This document shows positions 30,677 to 39,574 of a stretch of DNA of 64,000 nt, one piece after another. Under the pieces are notes generated by a model, which saw only the letters and a program-made list of their open reading frames with translations, did no database searches and was not told where the DNA came from. The first letter of the stretch is position 1, and each line of letters begins with the position of its first letter. A program made the position numbers and the translations under genes. This DNA comes from Pseudomonadota bacterium (GTDB lineage: Bacteria > Pseudomonadota > Alphaproteobacteria > Acetobacterales > Acetobacteraceae): assembly GCA_021845985.1 (NCBI GenBank), contig JAJZES010000034.1:1-64000 (forward strand). Direction: 5' to 3'.

Positions 30677-32212
30677 TCAGGCAGCGCGCGCGGCGCGGAA
30701 ATCCTTGATGTCGCGGAACATCAGCGTCGGGTGAAGCTCGATGGTGCGGCGCATCATGAACGGCGATGACGCCAGATACACCGGGTCGCCATCGACATCG
30801 TCGGCCATCGCGCCGCGCTGCGCAGCGACGAAGCGTTCGACCGCCGCGCGCTCGCCGGAGACCCAGCGCGCCAGCGCAAACGGGGGCGTCTCAAAGCCGA
30901 TGCCGACGCCATATTCGGCGGCCAGCCGCGCCTGCAGCACATCGAGCTGCAAGGTGCCGACGACGCCGACCAGCGGCGCGGCGCCGTCCTGCGGGCGGAA
31001 CAACTGCACCACCCCTTCCTCGGCCAGTTCCTGCAGCGCCTGCCGCAGCTTCTTCGCCTTCATCGCGTCATCGAGCCGCACCCGGCGCAGGATCTCCGGG
31101 GCGAAATACGGCACGCCGACGAAGTTCAGCTCCTCGCTCTCGCTCAGCGTGTCGCCGATGCGCAGCGTGCCGTGATTGGGGATGCCGACGACGTCGCCGG
31201 CAAACGCCTCCTCGGCGATCTGCCGGTCGCGGGCGAAGAAGAATTGCGGCGCATGCAGCGGAATGAGCTTGCCGGTGCGCACCTGCCGCAGCCGCATGCC
31301 GCGGGTCAGCCGGCCGGAACAGACGCGGGCGAAGGCGATGCGGTCGCGATGGTTGGGGTCCATGTTGGCCTGGATCTTGAACACCAGCGCGGTCAGGTTC
31401 GCCTCATCGGCCTGCACGATGCGCGTGTCGGCCGGCTGGGCGCGCGGCCGCGGGCCGTATTCGGCCAGCCCGTCGAGCAGGTCGAGCACGCCGATTTCCT
31501 TCATCGCGCTGCCGAAGAACACCGGCGTCAGATGTCCCGCGGCGAACGCCGCCACCTCGAACTCCGGCAACGCGCCGCGCACCAGATCAAGCTCCTCGCC
31601 GAGCGCGATCATCCGCGCATCGGCCTGTGGCAAATCCTGGGTCAGCCGGTACTCGCGCCGGCGCAGATCATAGGTGCCGGCAAACCCCGCGGCGCGGCCG
31701 ACCGGCCATGTCACCGGCGCGGTATCCAGCGCCAGGCCGGAGGAAATCTCGTCGAGCAGCTCGAACGGATCGCGCGACTCGCGATCCATCTTGTTGATGA
31801 AGGTGAGGATCGGAATGTCGCGCAGGCGGCAGATTTCAAACAGCTTGCGGGTGCGCGCCTCGATGCCCTTCGCCGCGTCGATGACCATCACCGCGGCATC
31901 GACCGCGGTGAGCGTGCGATAGGTGTCCTCGGAGAAATCCTCGTGGCCCGGCGTGTCGAGCAGATTGAACACGCAGCCGGCATACTCGAACGTCATCACC
32001 GAGGTCACGACCGAGATGCCGCGTTCGCGCTCGATCGCCATCCAGTCGGAGCGGGTGCGCCGCCGCTCGCCCTTGGCGCGCACGTTGCCGGCCAACTGGA
32101 TGGCGCCGCCGGCACGCAGCAGCCGCTCGGTCAGCGTCGTCTTGCCGGCGTCTGGGTGCGAGATGATCGCGAAGGTGCGGCGGCGGGCGATTTCGGCGGC
32201 GGCGTCGCTCAT
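30677..32212 (-). CDS. prfC: Peptide chain release factor 3
   Basis: A 511-residue GTPase that removes RF1/RF2 from the ribosome after termination. G motifs: SHPDAGKTTLTERLL (G1), ERERGISVVTSVMTFEY (switch region), LLDTPGHEDFSEDTYRTL (G3) and FINKMDRE (G4). Length and the C-terminal RF3-specific region fit. ATG 32212 overlaps the TGA of the asparaginase gene, so it is probably cotranscribed with it and perhaps with rpsD. Confidence 0.95.
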   Translation of the reverse strand: MSDAAAEIARRRTFAIISHPDAGKTTLTERLLRAGGAIQLAGNVRAKGERRRTRSDWMAIERERGISVVTSVMTFEYAGCVFNLLDTPGHEDFSEDTYRTLTAVDAAVMVIDAAKGIEARTRKLFEICRLRDIPILTFINKMDRESRDPFELLDEISSGLALDTAPVTWPVGRAAGFAGTYDLRRREYRLTQDLPQADARMIALGEELDLVRGALPEFEVAAFAAGHLTPVFFGSAMKEIGVLDLLDGLAEYGPRPRAQPADTRIVQADEANLTALVFKIQANMDPNHRDRIAFARVCSGRLTRGMRLRQVRTGKLIPLHAPQFFFARDRQIAEEAFAGDVVGIPNHGTLRIGDTLSESEELNFVGVPYFAPEILRRVRLDDAMKAKKLRQALQELAEEGVVQLFRPQDGAAPLVGVVGTLQLDVLQARLAAEYGVGIGFETPPFALARWVSGERAAVERFVAAQRGAMADDVDGDPVYLASSPFMMRRTIELHPTLMFRDIKDFRAARAA

Positions 32213-33174
32213 CCGGCGAGCGGCCCGGCGGGGCGCAGCGCGCCGACCTCGATGCCGTTCCAGTTGCGCAGCACCGGTTGCGCCAGCGCCGCCGGAACCG
32301 CGGCGGCCAGCAGCCGGGCGACCAGCGCCGCGATCACCACCTCGCCGGCCCGCCCGGCGCCGTCATCGCCCTTCACCGCGATGCCAAGACCGAGTTCCGG
32401 CAGGGCGGCACAATGCACGCCTTCCGCGCCGCCCTTGGCGAACACCCGCGCGCCGAGCGCCTGCATCAGCAGCGTGTCGAAGCGCCCGGTGCCGCCGACC
32501 ATGAACGGATGCGCCGCCACCGCGGCGCGGAGGCGCGCCGGCGCGCCATCGACGACGCCGAAGCGGGCGAAGCCATGCGCCAGCGCGCGCAGCGGAATGG
32601 CATAGGTCGGAATGGAACAGCCATCGGTACCGGGATCCTCCAGCACCGTGTCGGTCATCGCCGACAGCGCCGCAGTCACCGCGCGCATCGTCGGATGATC
32701 GGGCCGCACATAGCCGGCCGGATCATCGCCGCGCGCGCAGGCGAGGCAGATGAAGCCGGCATGTTTGCCGGAACAATTATTGTGCAGCGCCGATGGCTGC
32801 TGACCGCGCGCCGCCAGCGCCCGCGTCGCCGCCGCGTCATACGGCCAGTGCGCGCCGCATTCCAGCGTCCCGGCATCGCGCCCGGCTTTGCGCAACATGC
32901 TGTCGGCGGCTGCGACATGCACCGCCTCGCCGCTGTGCGAGGAACAGGCGAGGGCGATTTCCGCCTCGCTCAGCCCGAACCGATCGGCCGCCCCGCTGTC
33001 GATCAGCGGCAGCGCCTGAAACGCCTTGACCGCCGAGCGCGGATAGACCGCGGCGGCGATGTCGCCCGCCTGGAAGACGATTTTGCCGCCCGTATCGACC
33101 ACCGCAACGGCGCCGCGATGCACCGATTCCACGCGCCTGCCGCGTGTCACCTCGACAAGAACGGGATCGCTCAT
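32209..33174 (-). CDS. L-asparaginase, Rhizobium etli type (AnsA/ReAV-like)
   Basis: A 321-residue asparaginase of the third structural class, unrelated to E. coli AnsA/AnsB. Key residues match the ReAV pattern: SxxK in PRSAVKAF (Ser47, Lys50), CSSHSGE (Ser79-81 region), the zinc Cys134 with Lys137 in NNCSGKHAGF, and Cys186 in DGCSIPTYA. It hydrolyses L-asparagine to aspartate and ammonia in the cytoplasm. It overlaps prfC by 4 bases and lies 111 bases after rpsD, a gap full of GC-rich palindromes. Confidence 0.88.
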   Translation of the reverse strand: MSDPVLVEVTRGRRVESVHRGAVAVVDTGGKIVFQAGDIAAAVYPRSAVKAFQALPLIDSGAADRFGLSEAEIALACSSHSGEAVHVAAADSMLRKAGRDAGTLECGAHWPYDAAATRALAARGQQPSALHNNCSGKHAGFICLACARGDDPAGYVRPDHPTMRAVTAALSAMTDTVLEDPGTDGCSIPTYAIPLRALAHGFARFGVVDGAPARLRAAVAAHPFMVGGTGRFDTLLMQALGARVFAKGGAEGVHCAALPELGLGIAVKGDDGAGRAGEVVIAALVARLLAAAVPAALAQPVLRNWNGIEVGALRPAGPLAG

Positions 33175-33190
33175 GGCATTCGTTCCTCGA

Positions 33191-33275
33191 CACCCCTCCC
33201 CCCGGCTGCCGCTCCCGCAAGCGGAGCCGTGTTCGCACCCCCTCCCCTGGCGGGAGGGAGCCGCGGGGAGGGGGC
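33191..33275. repeat. Compound GC-rich inverted-repeat element
   Basis: Between rpsD and the asparaginase gene. An outer pair (CCCCTCCCCCCGGCT near 33193-33207 with AGCCGCGGGGAGGGG near 33259-33273, one mismatch) encloses two inner hairpins: GCTCC-N7-GGAGC and CCCTCCC-N5-GGGAGGG. The core resembles the uvrA 3' palindrome at 6480. Possibly a dispersed intergenic repeat family and/or an attenuator between the two genes. Confidence 0.5.
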
Positions 33276-33285
33276 GATCGCCGCG

Positions 33286-33903
33286 TTAGCGCGAGTAGAA
33301 CTCGACCACCAGATTCGGCTCCATCTGCACCGGATACGGCACATCCGAGAGCTTCGGCGCGCGCAGGAAGCGGCCCTTCATGGCGCGGTGATCGACCTCC
33401 AGATATTCCGGCACGTCGCGTTCGCCGTTCTGCGCCGCATCAAGCACCACGGCGAGCTGCTTGGACTTCTCGCGCACCTCGATGACGTCGTTGTCGCGCA
33501 CCTGATAGCTCGGGATGTTCAGCCGCTTGCCGTTGATCAGGATATGGCCGTGATTGATGAACTGGCGCGAGGCGAACGGGGTGATGGCGAATTTCAGCCG
33601 ATAGACCACCGCATCCAGCCGACGCTCCAGCAGCTCGATCAGGTTCTCCGAGGTGTCGCCCTTGCGGCGCACCGCCTCGAAATAATACTTGTGGAACTGC
33701 TTCTCGCCGATGTTGCCGTAATAGCCCTTCATCTTCTGCTTGGCCATCAACTGCACGCCGAAATCGGTCGGCTTGCCCTTGCGGCGCTGGCCGTGCTGGC
33801 CGGGGCCGTAATCGCGCTTGGACAGCGGCGATTTCGGCCGGCCCCAGAGGTTGACGCCGAGGCGGCGGTTGATCTTGTATTTGCTTTCGACGCGCTTGGT
33901 CAT
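33286..33903 (-). CDS. rpsD: 30S ribosomal protein S4
   Basis: A 205-residue primary 16S rRNA-binding protein. [21 protein letters not shown] starts at 33903; [22 protein letters not shown] and the S4 RNA-binding domain with [20 protein letters not shown] and [14 protein letters not shown] are all present. The C-terminal VVEFYSR is typical. It is a single gene here, not in an alpha operon, as is common in alphaproteobacteria. Confidence 0.98.
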   Translation of the reverse strand: MTKRVESKYKINRRLGVNLWGRPKSPLSKRDYGPGQHGQRRKGKPTDFGVQLMAKQKMKGYYGNIGEKQFHKYYFEAVRRKGDTSENLIELLERRLDAVVYRLKFAITPFASRQFINHGHILINGKRLNIPSYQVRDNDVIEVREKSKQLAVVLDAAQNGERDVPEYLEVDHRAMKGRFLRAPKLSDVPYPVQMEPNLVVEFYSR

Positions 33904-34168
33904 GGGCGCGAGGGCCTTTCTTCTGATGCCAGCGTTGTGGCTTGTTGCACCGGTAGGCCCGCGCGAACGCCGCGCGGGCGGGCGCAGACCCCTGGGGCCT
34001 GTCCACGTTCCCGGCAATGCGCCGCCTATAGGGCCAGCCCGGCGCGCCTGTCAAACCGCGCGCGGCCCGATCGGCCGGCGCCGCAGGCTGCCCCGCACGC
34101 TGGGCGGATTGCGCCGAATATATGCAGGTCAGCGGCGACACGACGCCGCATCCGGCGTTAACTCAGCC

Positions 34169-34528
34169 ATGCGCGGATTTCAGGCTGTCTCCCTGCTCGC
34201 CCTGACCTTGTTGCTCGGTGGCTGCGCCTATGGCGGGCAGTACGGCTATGATTATTCCGCCGGCGCCTATCCGTACGGCTATGGCGGTCCGCTGAGCTAC
34301 AGCACGCCCGCCTTCGGTCTCGGACTCGGCTATTACGGCTACGACCAGGGCGGGCGCTGGGGCTGGCAAAACCGCAACAACGACCGGCGCGGCGGCTGGC
34401 AAGGCGGCGGCCGGCAAAGCTATGGCCGGGGCGGCTTTGGCCGCGGCGGAATGGCGCGCGGCGGAATGGGCGGCGGCGCGCTGCGCATGCATGGCGGCCA
34501 TGGCGGCCATGGCGGCCACGGGCACTGA
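34169..34528 (+). CDS. Small Gly/Tyr/His-rich lipoprotein
   Basis: A 119-residue predicted lipoprotein. The signal ends in a lipobox LLGGC (Cys19). The mature part is low in complexity: Tyr/Gly-rich (YGYDYSAGAYPYGYGG), then an Arg/Gly-rich stretch and a His-Gly C-terminus made by 9-bp repeats (HGGHGGHGGHGH). I do not recognise a family. A His-rich end may bind metal ions, but this is inference. It is divergent from rpsD with 265 bases between them. Confidence 0.65.
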   Translation: MRGFQAVSLLALTLLLGGCAYGGQYGYDYSAGAYPYGYGGPLSYSTPAFGLGLGYYGYDQGGRWGWQNRNNDRRGGWQGGGRQSYGRGGFGRGGMARGGMGGGALRMHGGHGGHGGHGH

Positions 34529-34554
34529 ACCCCGCCTGCCAGCCGCTTTGCGGT

Positions 34555-34619
34555 TGCACCGCGCGACAGCCTGAACCGCGAGACAGTTGAACCGCGAAAC
34601 AGTTGAACCGCGAGACAGT
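34555..34619. repeat. 16-bp tandem repeat, three near-perfect copies plus one diverged
   Basis: TGAACCGCGAGACAGT at 34572-34587, 34588-34603 (one change, GAGACAGT to GAAACAGT) and 34604-34619. A diverged copy, TGCACCGCGCGACAGC, sits just before at 34555-34570, separated by one base. It lies between the lipoprotein gene and the unknown protein that follows, in its probable leader. Confidence 0.75.
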
Positions 34620-34658
34620 GCTTGCCCAGGTGGGAGGTTTCGTGTTCTTGTTTCGTTC

Positions 34659-35249
34659 GTGACCCCTGCACCCCCACCCGCGGCCGAACGCCTCGCCCGC
34701 ATCCTCGACGATCTGTGCAAGGCGGTGGCCGCGCGCGGCCCCGGCGGCTTCCTGCCGATCCCGCTGCTGCTGCTGGTCTGGACACGCATACGGCGGGCCT
34801 CCATCCGCATCGCCCGCCTCGCCGCCCGCGCCGCCGCCGGCAAACCCCCCGTCGTCCGCCGCACGCCCCGCGCCACGCCGCACAACCCAGCATCCCGAAA
34901 ACCCGCAAGCCGCCTGCCGCGGCGCGCCGGCTGGCTGATCGGGCCGGTGCCGGCGGCCGGCGGCTACGCCTCGCAACTGCACTATCTGCTGACCCAGCCG
35001 GACATGATTGCCCTGCTCGAGGCCGCCCCCGGCATCGACCGGCTGCTGCGCCCGCTCTGCCGCATGCTGGCCGTCGCGCGCCCCAAACTGCCGCCGCGCC
35101 CCACCGCGCGCCGGCCAACCCCGCGCCAGCCGCCGCACGCCCCGGCCGAGCCGCCGGCGCGCGACATCCCGCGCAAGGACCGGCCACGCGCCGCCCGCGC
35201 CCCGCCGCACACCCTCCGCCGCTTCACCCGGCCGCCGTATCCCGCGTGA
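34659..35249 (+). CDS. Conserved-looking hypothetical protein, Arg/Pro-rich C-terminus
   Basis: About 196 residues from a GTG at 34659; the frame is open further upstream, so the start is uncertain. Residues 1-45 look like an ordered helical domain (AERLARILDDLCKAVAARG, then LPIPLLLLVWTRIRRA). A middle block, AGWLIGPVPAAGGYASQLHY with LLTQPDMIALLEAAP, also looks folded. The C-terminal 70 residues are Arg/Pro/Ala-rich and probably disordered and basic. I have a weak memory of similar unnamed proteins in Acetobacteraceae but no function. Coding is supported by ordered segments that no other frame shows. Confidence 0.55.
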   Translation: MTPAPPPAAERLARILDDLCKAVAARGPGGFLPIPLLLLVWTRIRRASIRIARLAARAAAGKPPVVRRTPRATPHNPASRKPASRLPRRAGWLIGPVPAAGGYASQLHYLLTQPDMIALLEAAPGIDRLLRPLCRMLAVARPKLPPRPTARRPTPRQPPHAPAEPPARDIPRKDRPRAARAPPHTLRRFTRPPYPA

Positions 35250-35281
35250 CGCCGCGGCGCCGCCGTGCGTCTGGCGACTCG

Positions 35282-35310
35282 TTGTCATGTACGGCACATG
35301 TTTCTATGCT
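35282..35310 (+). promoter_or_regulatory. Promoter of a degenerate vapBC-like locus
   Basis: TTGTCA (35282-35287), 17-base spacer, TATGCT (35305-35310). The predicted transcription start near 35317 coincides with an ATG, so the transcript could be leaderless. A palindrome lies in the spacer. Confidence 0.55.
35286..35300. promoter_or_regulatory. Operator-like palindrome in the promoter spacer
   Basis: CATGTACGGCACATG: 5-bp perfect arms around a 5-base centre, between -35 and -10. Antitoxins of vapB type typically bind such sites to repress their own operon; that role is inferred from the neighbouring vapC remnant. Confidence 0.4.
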
Positions 35311-35360
35311 CACCGCATGGGAACGCCGGCCGACGCGGTTCGCGCTGAGTGCTATCGCGT

Positions 35361-35453
35361 GTGATCGTCGGCGATGCCTCGGCGTTGCTCGAAGTCCTGC
35401 TTCGCACGCCGACAGCCAAAGCCGTGGAAGATCGACTGTTCGCGCCTGGACTG
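35361..35453 (+). pseudogene. 5' fragment of a VapC-type PIN-domain toxin gene
   Basis: From GTG 35361 the frame reads VIVGDASALLEVLLRTP then AVEDRLFAPG, the exact style of a VapC N-terminus, with the first catalytic Asp of the PIN fold in GDAS. After about 30 residues the similarity stops: the other acidic residues and the rest of the roughly 130-residue domain are missing. The GTG overlaps a TGA that ends a 15-codon ATG frame (35317-35364), the GTGA coupling usual in vapBC, so that mini-frame may be what is left of vapB after deletion. The frame stays open into the next gene, which has its own ribosome site. Non-functional as a nuclease. Confidence 0.65.
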
Positions 35454-35573
35454 CCCGACTTACCGCCATCCGCGGCGCGCTGTCCTCCCCCACTTGCAAA
35501 CCGGGGTGAGCAGTTGCGGGGAACGAGCGCAGCATGTCTGCGCTGTGTGTTCGGACCATTGATGGAGGACAGG

Positions 35574-35759
35574 ATGCAGAGCCATCCCGCCGACGCCGCC
35601 CCGGCCTGTGACAACGCCCCTGCCTGTGACAACGCGATTGATCAGGCGCAGGAGATGGCGGCGCGGCTGGCCGCGAGAGTGCGCGCCCGGCCGATCACCG
35701 CGGTCCTGGCGGCCTGCGCGGTCGGCTGGCTGATCGGACGGATCGGCCGCTACGTGTAG
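35574..35759 (+). CDS. Small membrane protein with DUF883/ElaB-like C-terminus
   Basis: A 61-residue protein starting at ATG 35574, five bases after a perfect GGAGG. An in-frame ATG at 35562 is less likely. The N-terminal part holds a short duplication PACDNAPACDNA; the middle helix AQEMAARLAARVRARP is amphipathic; the C-terminus ITAVLAACAVGWLIGRIGRYV is one transmembrane segment in the form seen in ElaB/YqjD/DUF883 proteins, which tether to the inner membrane and can associate with ribosomes. The match is by pattern only. Confidence 0.65.
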   Translation: MQSHPADAAPACDNAPACDNAIDQAQEMAARLAARVRARPITAVLAACAVGWLIGRIGRYV

Positions 35760-35799
35760 CGCGTCGCCGCGGGTCGGGTGGGGTTCGGCGCGCGGCGAA

Positions 35800-35820
35800 C
35801 CGGACCGTTTCCGGGTCCGG
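35800..35820. terminator. Possible terminator between converging genes
   Basis: CCGGACC-GTTTCCG-GGTCCGG, a 7-bp perfect stem, followed by CAATTCT on the plus strand. It lies between the small membrane protein gene and the converging oppF. Weak T-run on either side, so low confidence. The rest of 35760-35889 holds nothing recognisable. Confidence 0.3.
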
Positions 35821-35889
35821 CAATTCTAACGGCGACAGCGCAGGCCGCTTCTATGTGCCTCCGGCAGGCCAGCCGCGTCGATCGGTCGG

Positions 35890-36827
<938 letters not shown>

Positions 36828-36831
<4 letters not shown>

Positions 36832-37763
36832 CCGGCCACCGGATGAAAACAAGCGGTGCCGTCGCGCATCGGCGGCACCGCGGCGCGGCAGGCGGCATCG
36901 GCACGCGGGCAGCGTGGGGCGAAGGCGCAGCCGGGCGGCATGGCGCGCGGGTCCGGCACCTGACCGGCGATCGGCACCGGCCGGCCGCCCGCCTCGTGCG
37001 GCGAGGCGGCGAACAGGGCGCGGGTATAGGGATGCGCCATGCGGGCGAACACCGCCGCCGTCGCCCCCTGCTCGACCACGCGGCCGGCATACATCACCAG
37101 CACCTGCGCCACCGTCTCGCTGACCACGCCGAGATCATGGGTGATCAGCAGCAGCGCCATGCCGGCTTCCTCGGCCAGTTCGGCGAGCAGCGCCAACACC
37201 TGCGCCTGCACTGTCACATCCAGCGCGGTGGTCGGCTCGTCGGCGATCAGCAGGTCGGGGCCACAGGCCAGCGCCATCGCGATCACCACCCGCTGCCGCT
37301 GGCCGCCCGACAACTGATGCGGGTAAAGATGCGGCCCGGCGCGGCCGGCGCCGAGGCCGACCCGGTCGAGCAGCGCCGCCGCCCGCGCCGCGGCCGCCGC
37401 ACGCGACAGGCGCAGATGGCGGCGCAGCGGCTCGGCCACCTGCGCGCCAATTGACATCAGCGGGTTGAGCGCGGTCATCGGCTCCTGAAACACCATGCCG
37501 ATGCGCCGGCCGCGAATGGCGCACAGCGCCGCCTCGTCGGCCGCCAGCAGGTCGCGCCCGGCAAAGCGGATCTGCCCGCCGACCTGCGCCTCTGGCGGCA
37601 GCAGCCCCATGATGGCGAGTGCCGTCATCGACTTGCCGCTGCCGCTCTCGCCGACCAGACCGGCGCTGCCGCCCTGCGCCAGCGTGAAGGAGACGCCGGA
37701 CAGCACCGGCACCTTCTGTCCGCCCATCGGCAGGGCGACGGTCAGCCCCTCGACCTCCAGCAT
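36828..37763 (-). CDS. oppD: Peptide ABC transporter ATPase, OppD/DppD type
   Basis: A 311-residue ATPase partner of OppF. Walker [35 protein letters not shown], signature [15 protein letters not shown], Walker [19 protein letters not shown]. The C-terminal Cys-rich extension [14 protein letters not shown] is present. ATG 37763 overlaps the oppC stop (TGATG). A much longer open frame upstream is the shadow of oppC. Confidence 0.92.
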
Positions 37764-38587
37764 CAGCGTGCCCGCCGCAGCCGCGGGTCGAGCAGATCCT
37801 GCAGCCCGTCGCCGAGCAGATTGAGGCCGAGCACGGCCAGGGTGATGGCGACGCCGGGAAACACGGCGAGCAGCGGCGCACGCCAGATGAAGGTCTGCGC
37901 GTCGTTGAGCATGCGCCCCCAGCTCGGCTGCGGCGGCTGCGTGCCGAGGCCGACATAGGACAGGCCGGCATCGGCGACGATCGCCAGGGCGAACTGGATC
38001 GTCGCCTGCACCATCAGCACGGCGGCGATGTTGGGCAGGACATGGATGACCGAGATGGCGATGTCGCCGCGCCCGGCGGTGCGCGCGGCCATGACGAACT
38101 CGCGCGCCCAGACGCCGCGCGCCGCGGCGCGGGCGATGCGGGCGAACACCGGGATGTTGAAAATGCCGATCGCCAGCATCGCATTCGCCGCCCCCGGCCC
38201 GGCCAGCGCGGTGATCATCACCGCCGTCAGCAGCGCCGGGAAGGCGAAGGCGAGGTCGCAGCCGCGCATCACCAGATCGTCGATCGCCCCGCCGCGCGCC
38301 GCCGCCAGCGCGCCGAGCGGCACCCCGATGCCGGCCCCGACGGCGACCGCGATCAGCGCCACCGACAGCGAACTCTGCGCCCCGGCCATGATCATCGACA
38401 GCACGTCGCGCCCGAACGTGTCGGTGCCGAACGGATGCCGCCAGGAGGGTCTGGCGAGCCGATGGATGATGTCGATGCCGGTCGGCGGATAGGGCGTCCA
38501 TACCAGCGAGACCAGGGCGATGCCGACCATCAGCACGGTGATGACGGCGCCGGCGAGCAGGCTGCGGCTGCGCCACGCCGCCTTCAT
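37763..38587 (-). CDS. oppC: Peptide ABC transporter permease, OppC/DppC type
   Basis: A 274-residue inner-membrane permease with an N-terminal helix (LLAGAVITVLMVGIALVSLVW), then HPFGTDTFGRDVLSMIMAGAQ, the DppC/OppC signature. The EAA loop is in AARTAGRGDIAISVIHVLPNI. ATG 38587 overlaps the oppB stop. Five to six transmembrane segments expected. Confidence 0.92.
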   Translation of the reverse strand: MKAAWRSRSLLAGAVITVLMVGIALVSLVWTPYPPTGIDIIHRLARPSWRHPFGTDTFGRDVLSMIMAGAQSSLSVALIAVAVGAGIGVPLGALAAARGGAIDDLVMRGCDLAFAFPALLTAVMITALAGPGAANAMLAIGIFNIPVFARIARAAARGVWAREFVMAARTAGRGDIAISVIHVLPNIAAVLMVQATIQFALAIVADAGLSYVGLGTQPPQPSWGRMLNDAQTFIWRAPLLAVFPGVAITLAVLGLNLLGDGLQDLLDPRLRRAR

Positions 38588-39534
38588 GCGCCCGCCCGGC
38601 GCTGCCGCGGGTCGATCCAGGCGGCGGCGAGATCGACCGCGAAATTGACCAGGATGACGCTGCCGGCCAGCAGCACGACGAGATCCTGCACCACGATCAG
38701 ATCCCGCTGGGCAATCGCCTGGAACACGAGGCGGCCCAGACCGGGCAGAGTGAAAACGTTCTCGATAATGACGGTGCCGGCGAGGAGAAAGGAAAATTGC
38801 AGACCGATCAGCGTGACCACCGGGATCAGCGCGTTCGGCACCGCATGCCGCCACAGCGCGGCATGGCGCGGCAGACCTTTGGCCCGCGCGGTGCGGACGA
38901 AATCCTCGCCCAGCGTCTCGATCACCGCCGCTCGCGTCACCCGCGCCAGAATCGCCGCCTGCGGCAGCGCCAGCGCCAGCGACGGCAGAATCAGCGCCCG
39001 CAGCGCCGGCCAGACGCCGGCCTCCCAGCCGGGAAAGCCGCTCGCCGGCAGCCACGGCAGGCGGATGGCGAACAGCAGGATGAGCAGCAGGCCGAGCCAG
39101 AAATTGGGGATGGCGACGCCGATCTGCGCCACCCCCATCGCCGCCGCATCCGCCGCCCGGCCGCGCCGCGCCGCCGCCAGCACGCCGACCGGCAGCGCGA
39201 TCGCGGTCGAGAGCACGATGGCGATGATCGCCAGCGGCAGGCTGACCAGCACGCGCTGGCTAATCAGCTCCGTCACCGGCACGCTGTAGGTGTAGCTGGT
39301 GCCGAGCTGGCCATGCAGCAGCCCGCCGATCCAGCGCAGATATTGCAGCCACATCGGCGCATCGAGGCCGAGCTGATGGCGCAGCGCCGCCAGCGTGTCC
39401 GGCCGCGCGCCGGTGCCGAGCATCAGCGCCGCCGGATCGCCGGGCAGCACCTGCAACACCACGAACACCACCAGCGAGGCGGCGAGCAGCGTGGCGAGCA
39501 GGATGACGAGGCGGCGGACCAGGAAGCCGGTCAC
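38584..39534 (-). CDS. oppB: Peptide ABC transporter permease, OppB/DppB type
   Basis: A 316-residue inner-membrane permease. The N-terminal TM segment RRLVILLATLLAASLVVFVVL is followed by LPGDPA and LGLDAPMWLQYLRWIGG, the usual family order. The EAA-type loop is in RTARAKGLPRHAALWRHAVPNA. It begins 40 bases after the binding-protein gene. Confidence 0.92.
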   Translation of the reverse strand: MTGFLVRRLVILLATLLAASLVVFVVLQVLPGDPAALMLGTGARPDTLAALRHQLGLDAPMWLQYLRWIGGLLHGQLGTSYTYSVPVTELISQRVLVSLPLAIIAIVLSTAIALPVGVLAAARRGRAADAAAMGVAQIGVAIPNFWLGLLLILLFAIRLPWLPASGFPGWEAGVWPALRALILPSLALALPQAAILARVTRAAVIETLGEDFVRTARAKGLPRHAALWRHAVPNALIPVVTLIGLQFSFLLAGTVIIENVFTLPGLGRLVFQAIAQRDLIVVQDLVVLLAGSVILVNFAVDLAAAWIDPRQRRAGA

Positions 39535-39574
39535 GAGGTCTCCGTCATCGCCAGACGCGCCGCCCCGCCGGCGC

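Noticed and set aside
34169-34528. Gly/His-rich region as a purely repetitive non-coding stretch
   Set aside because: The frame has a proper lipobox and signal peptide and ends at a stop after the repeat, so it is kept as a lipoprotein gene.
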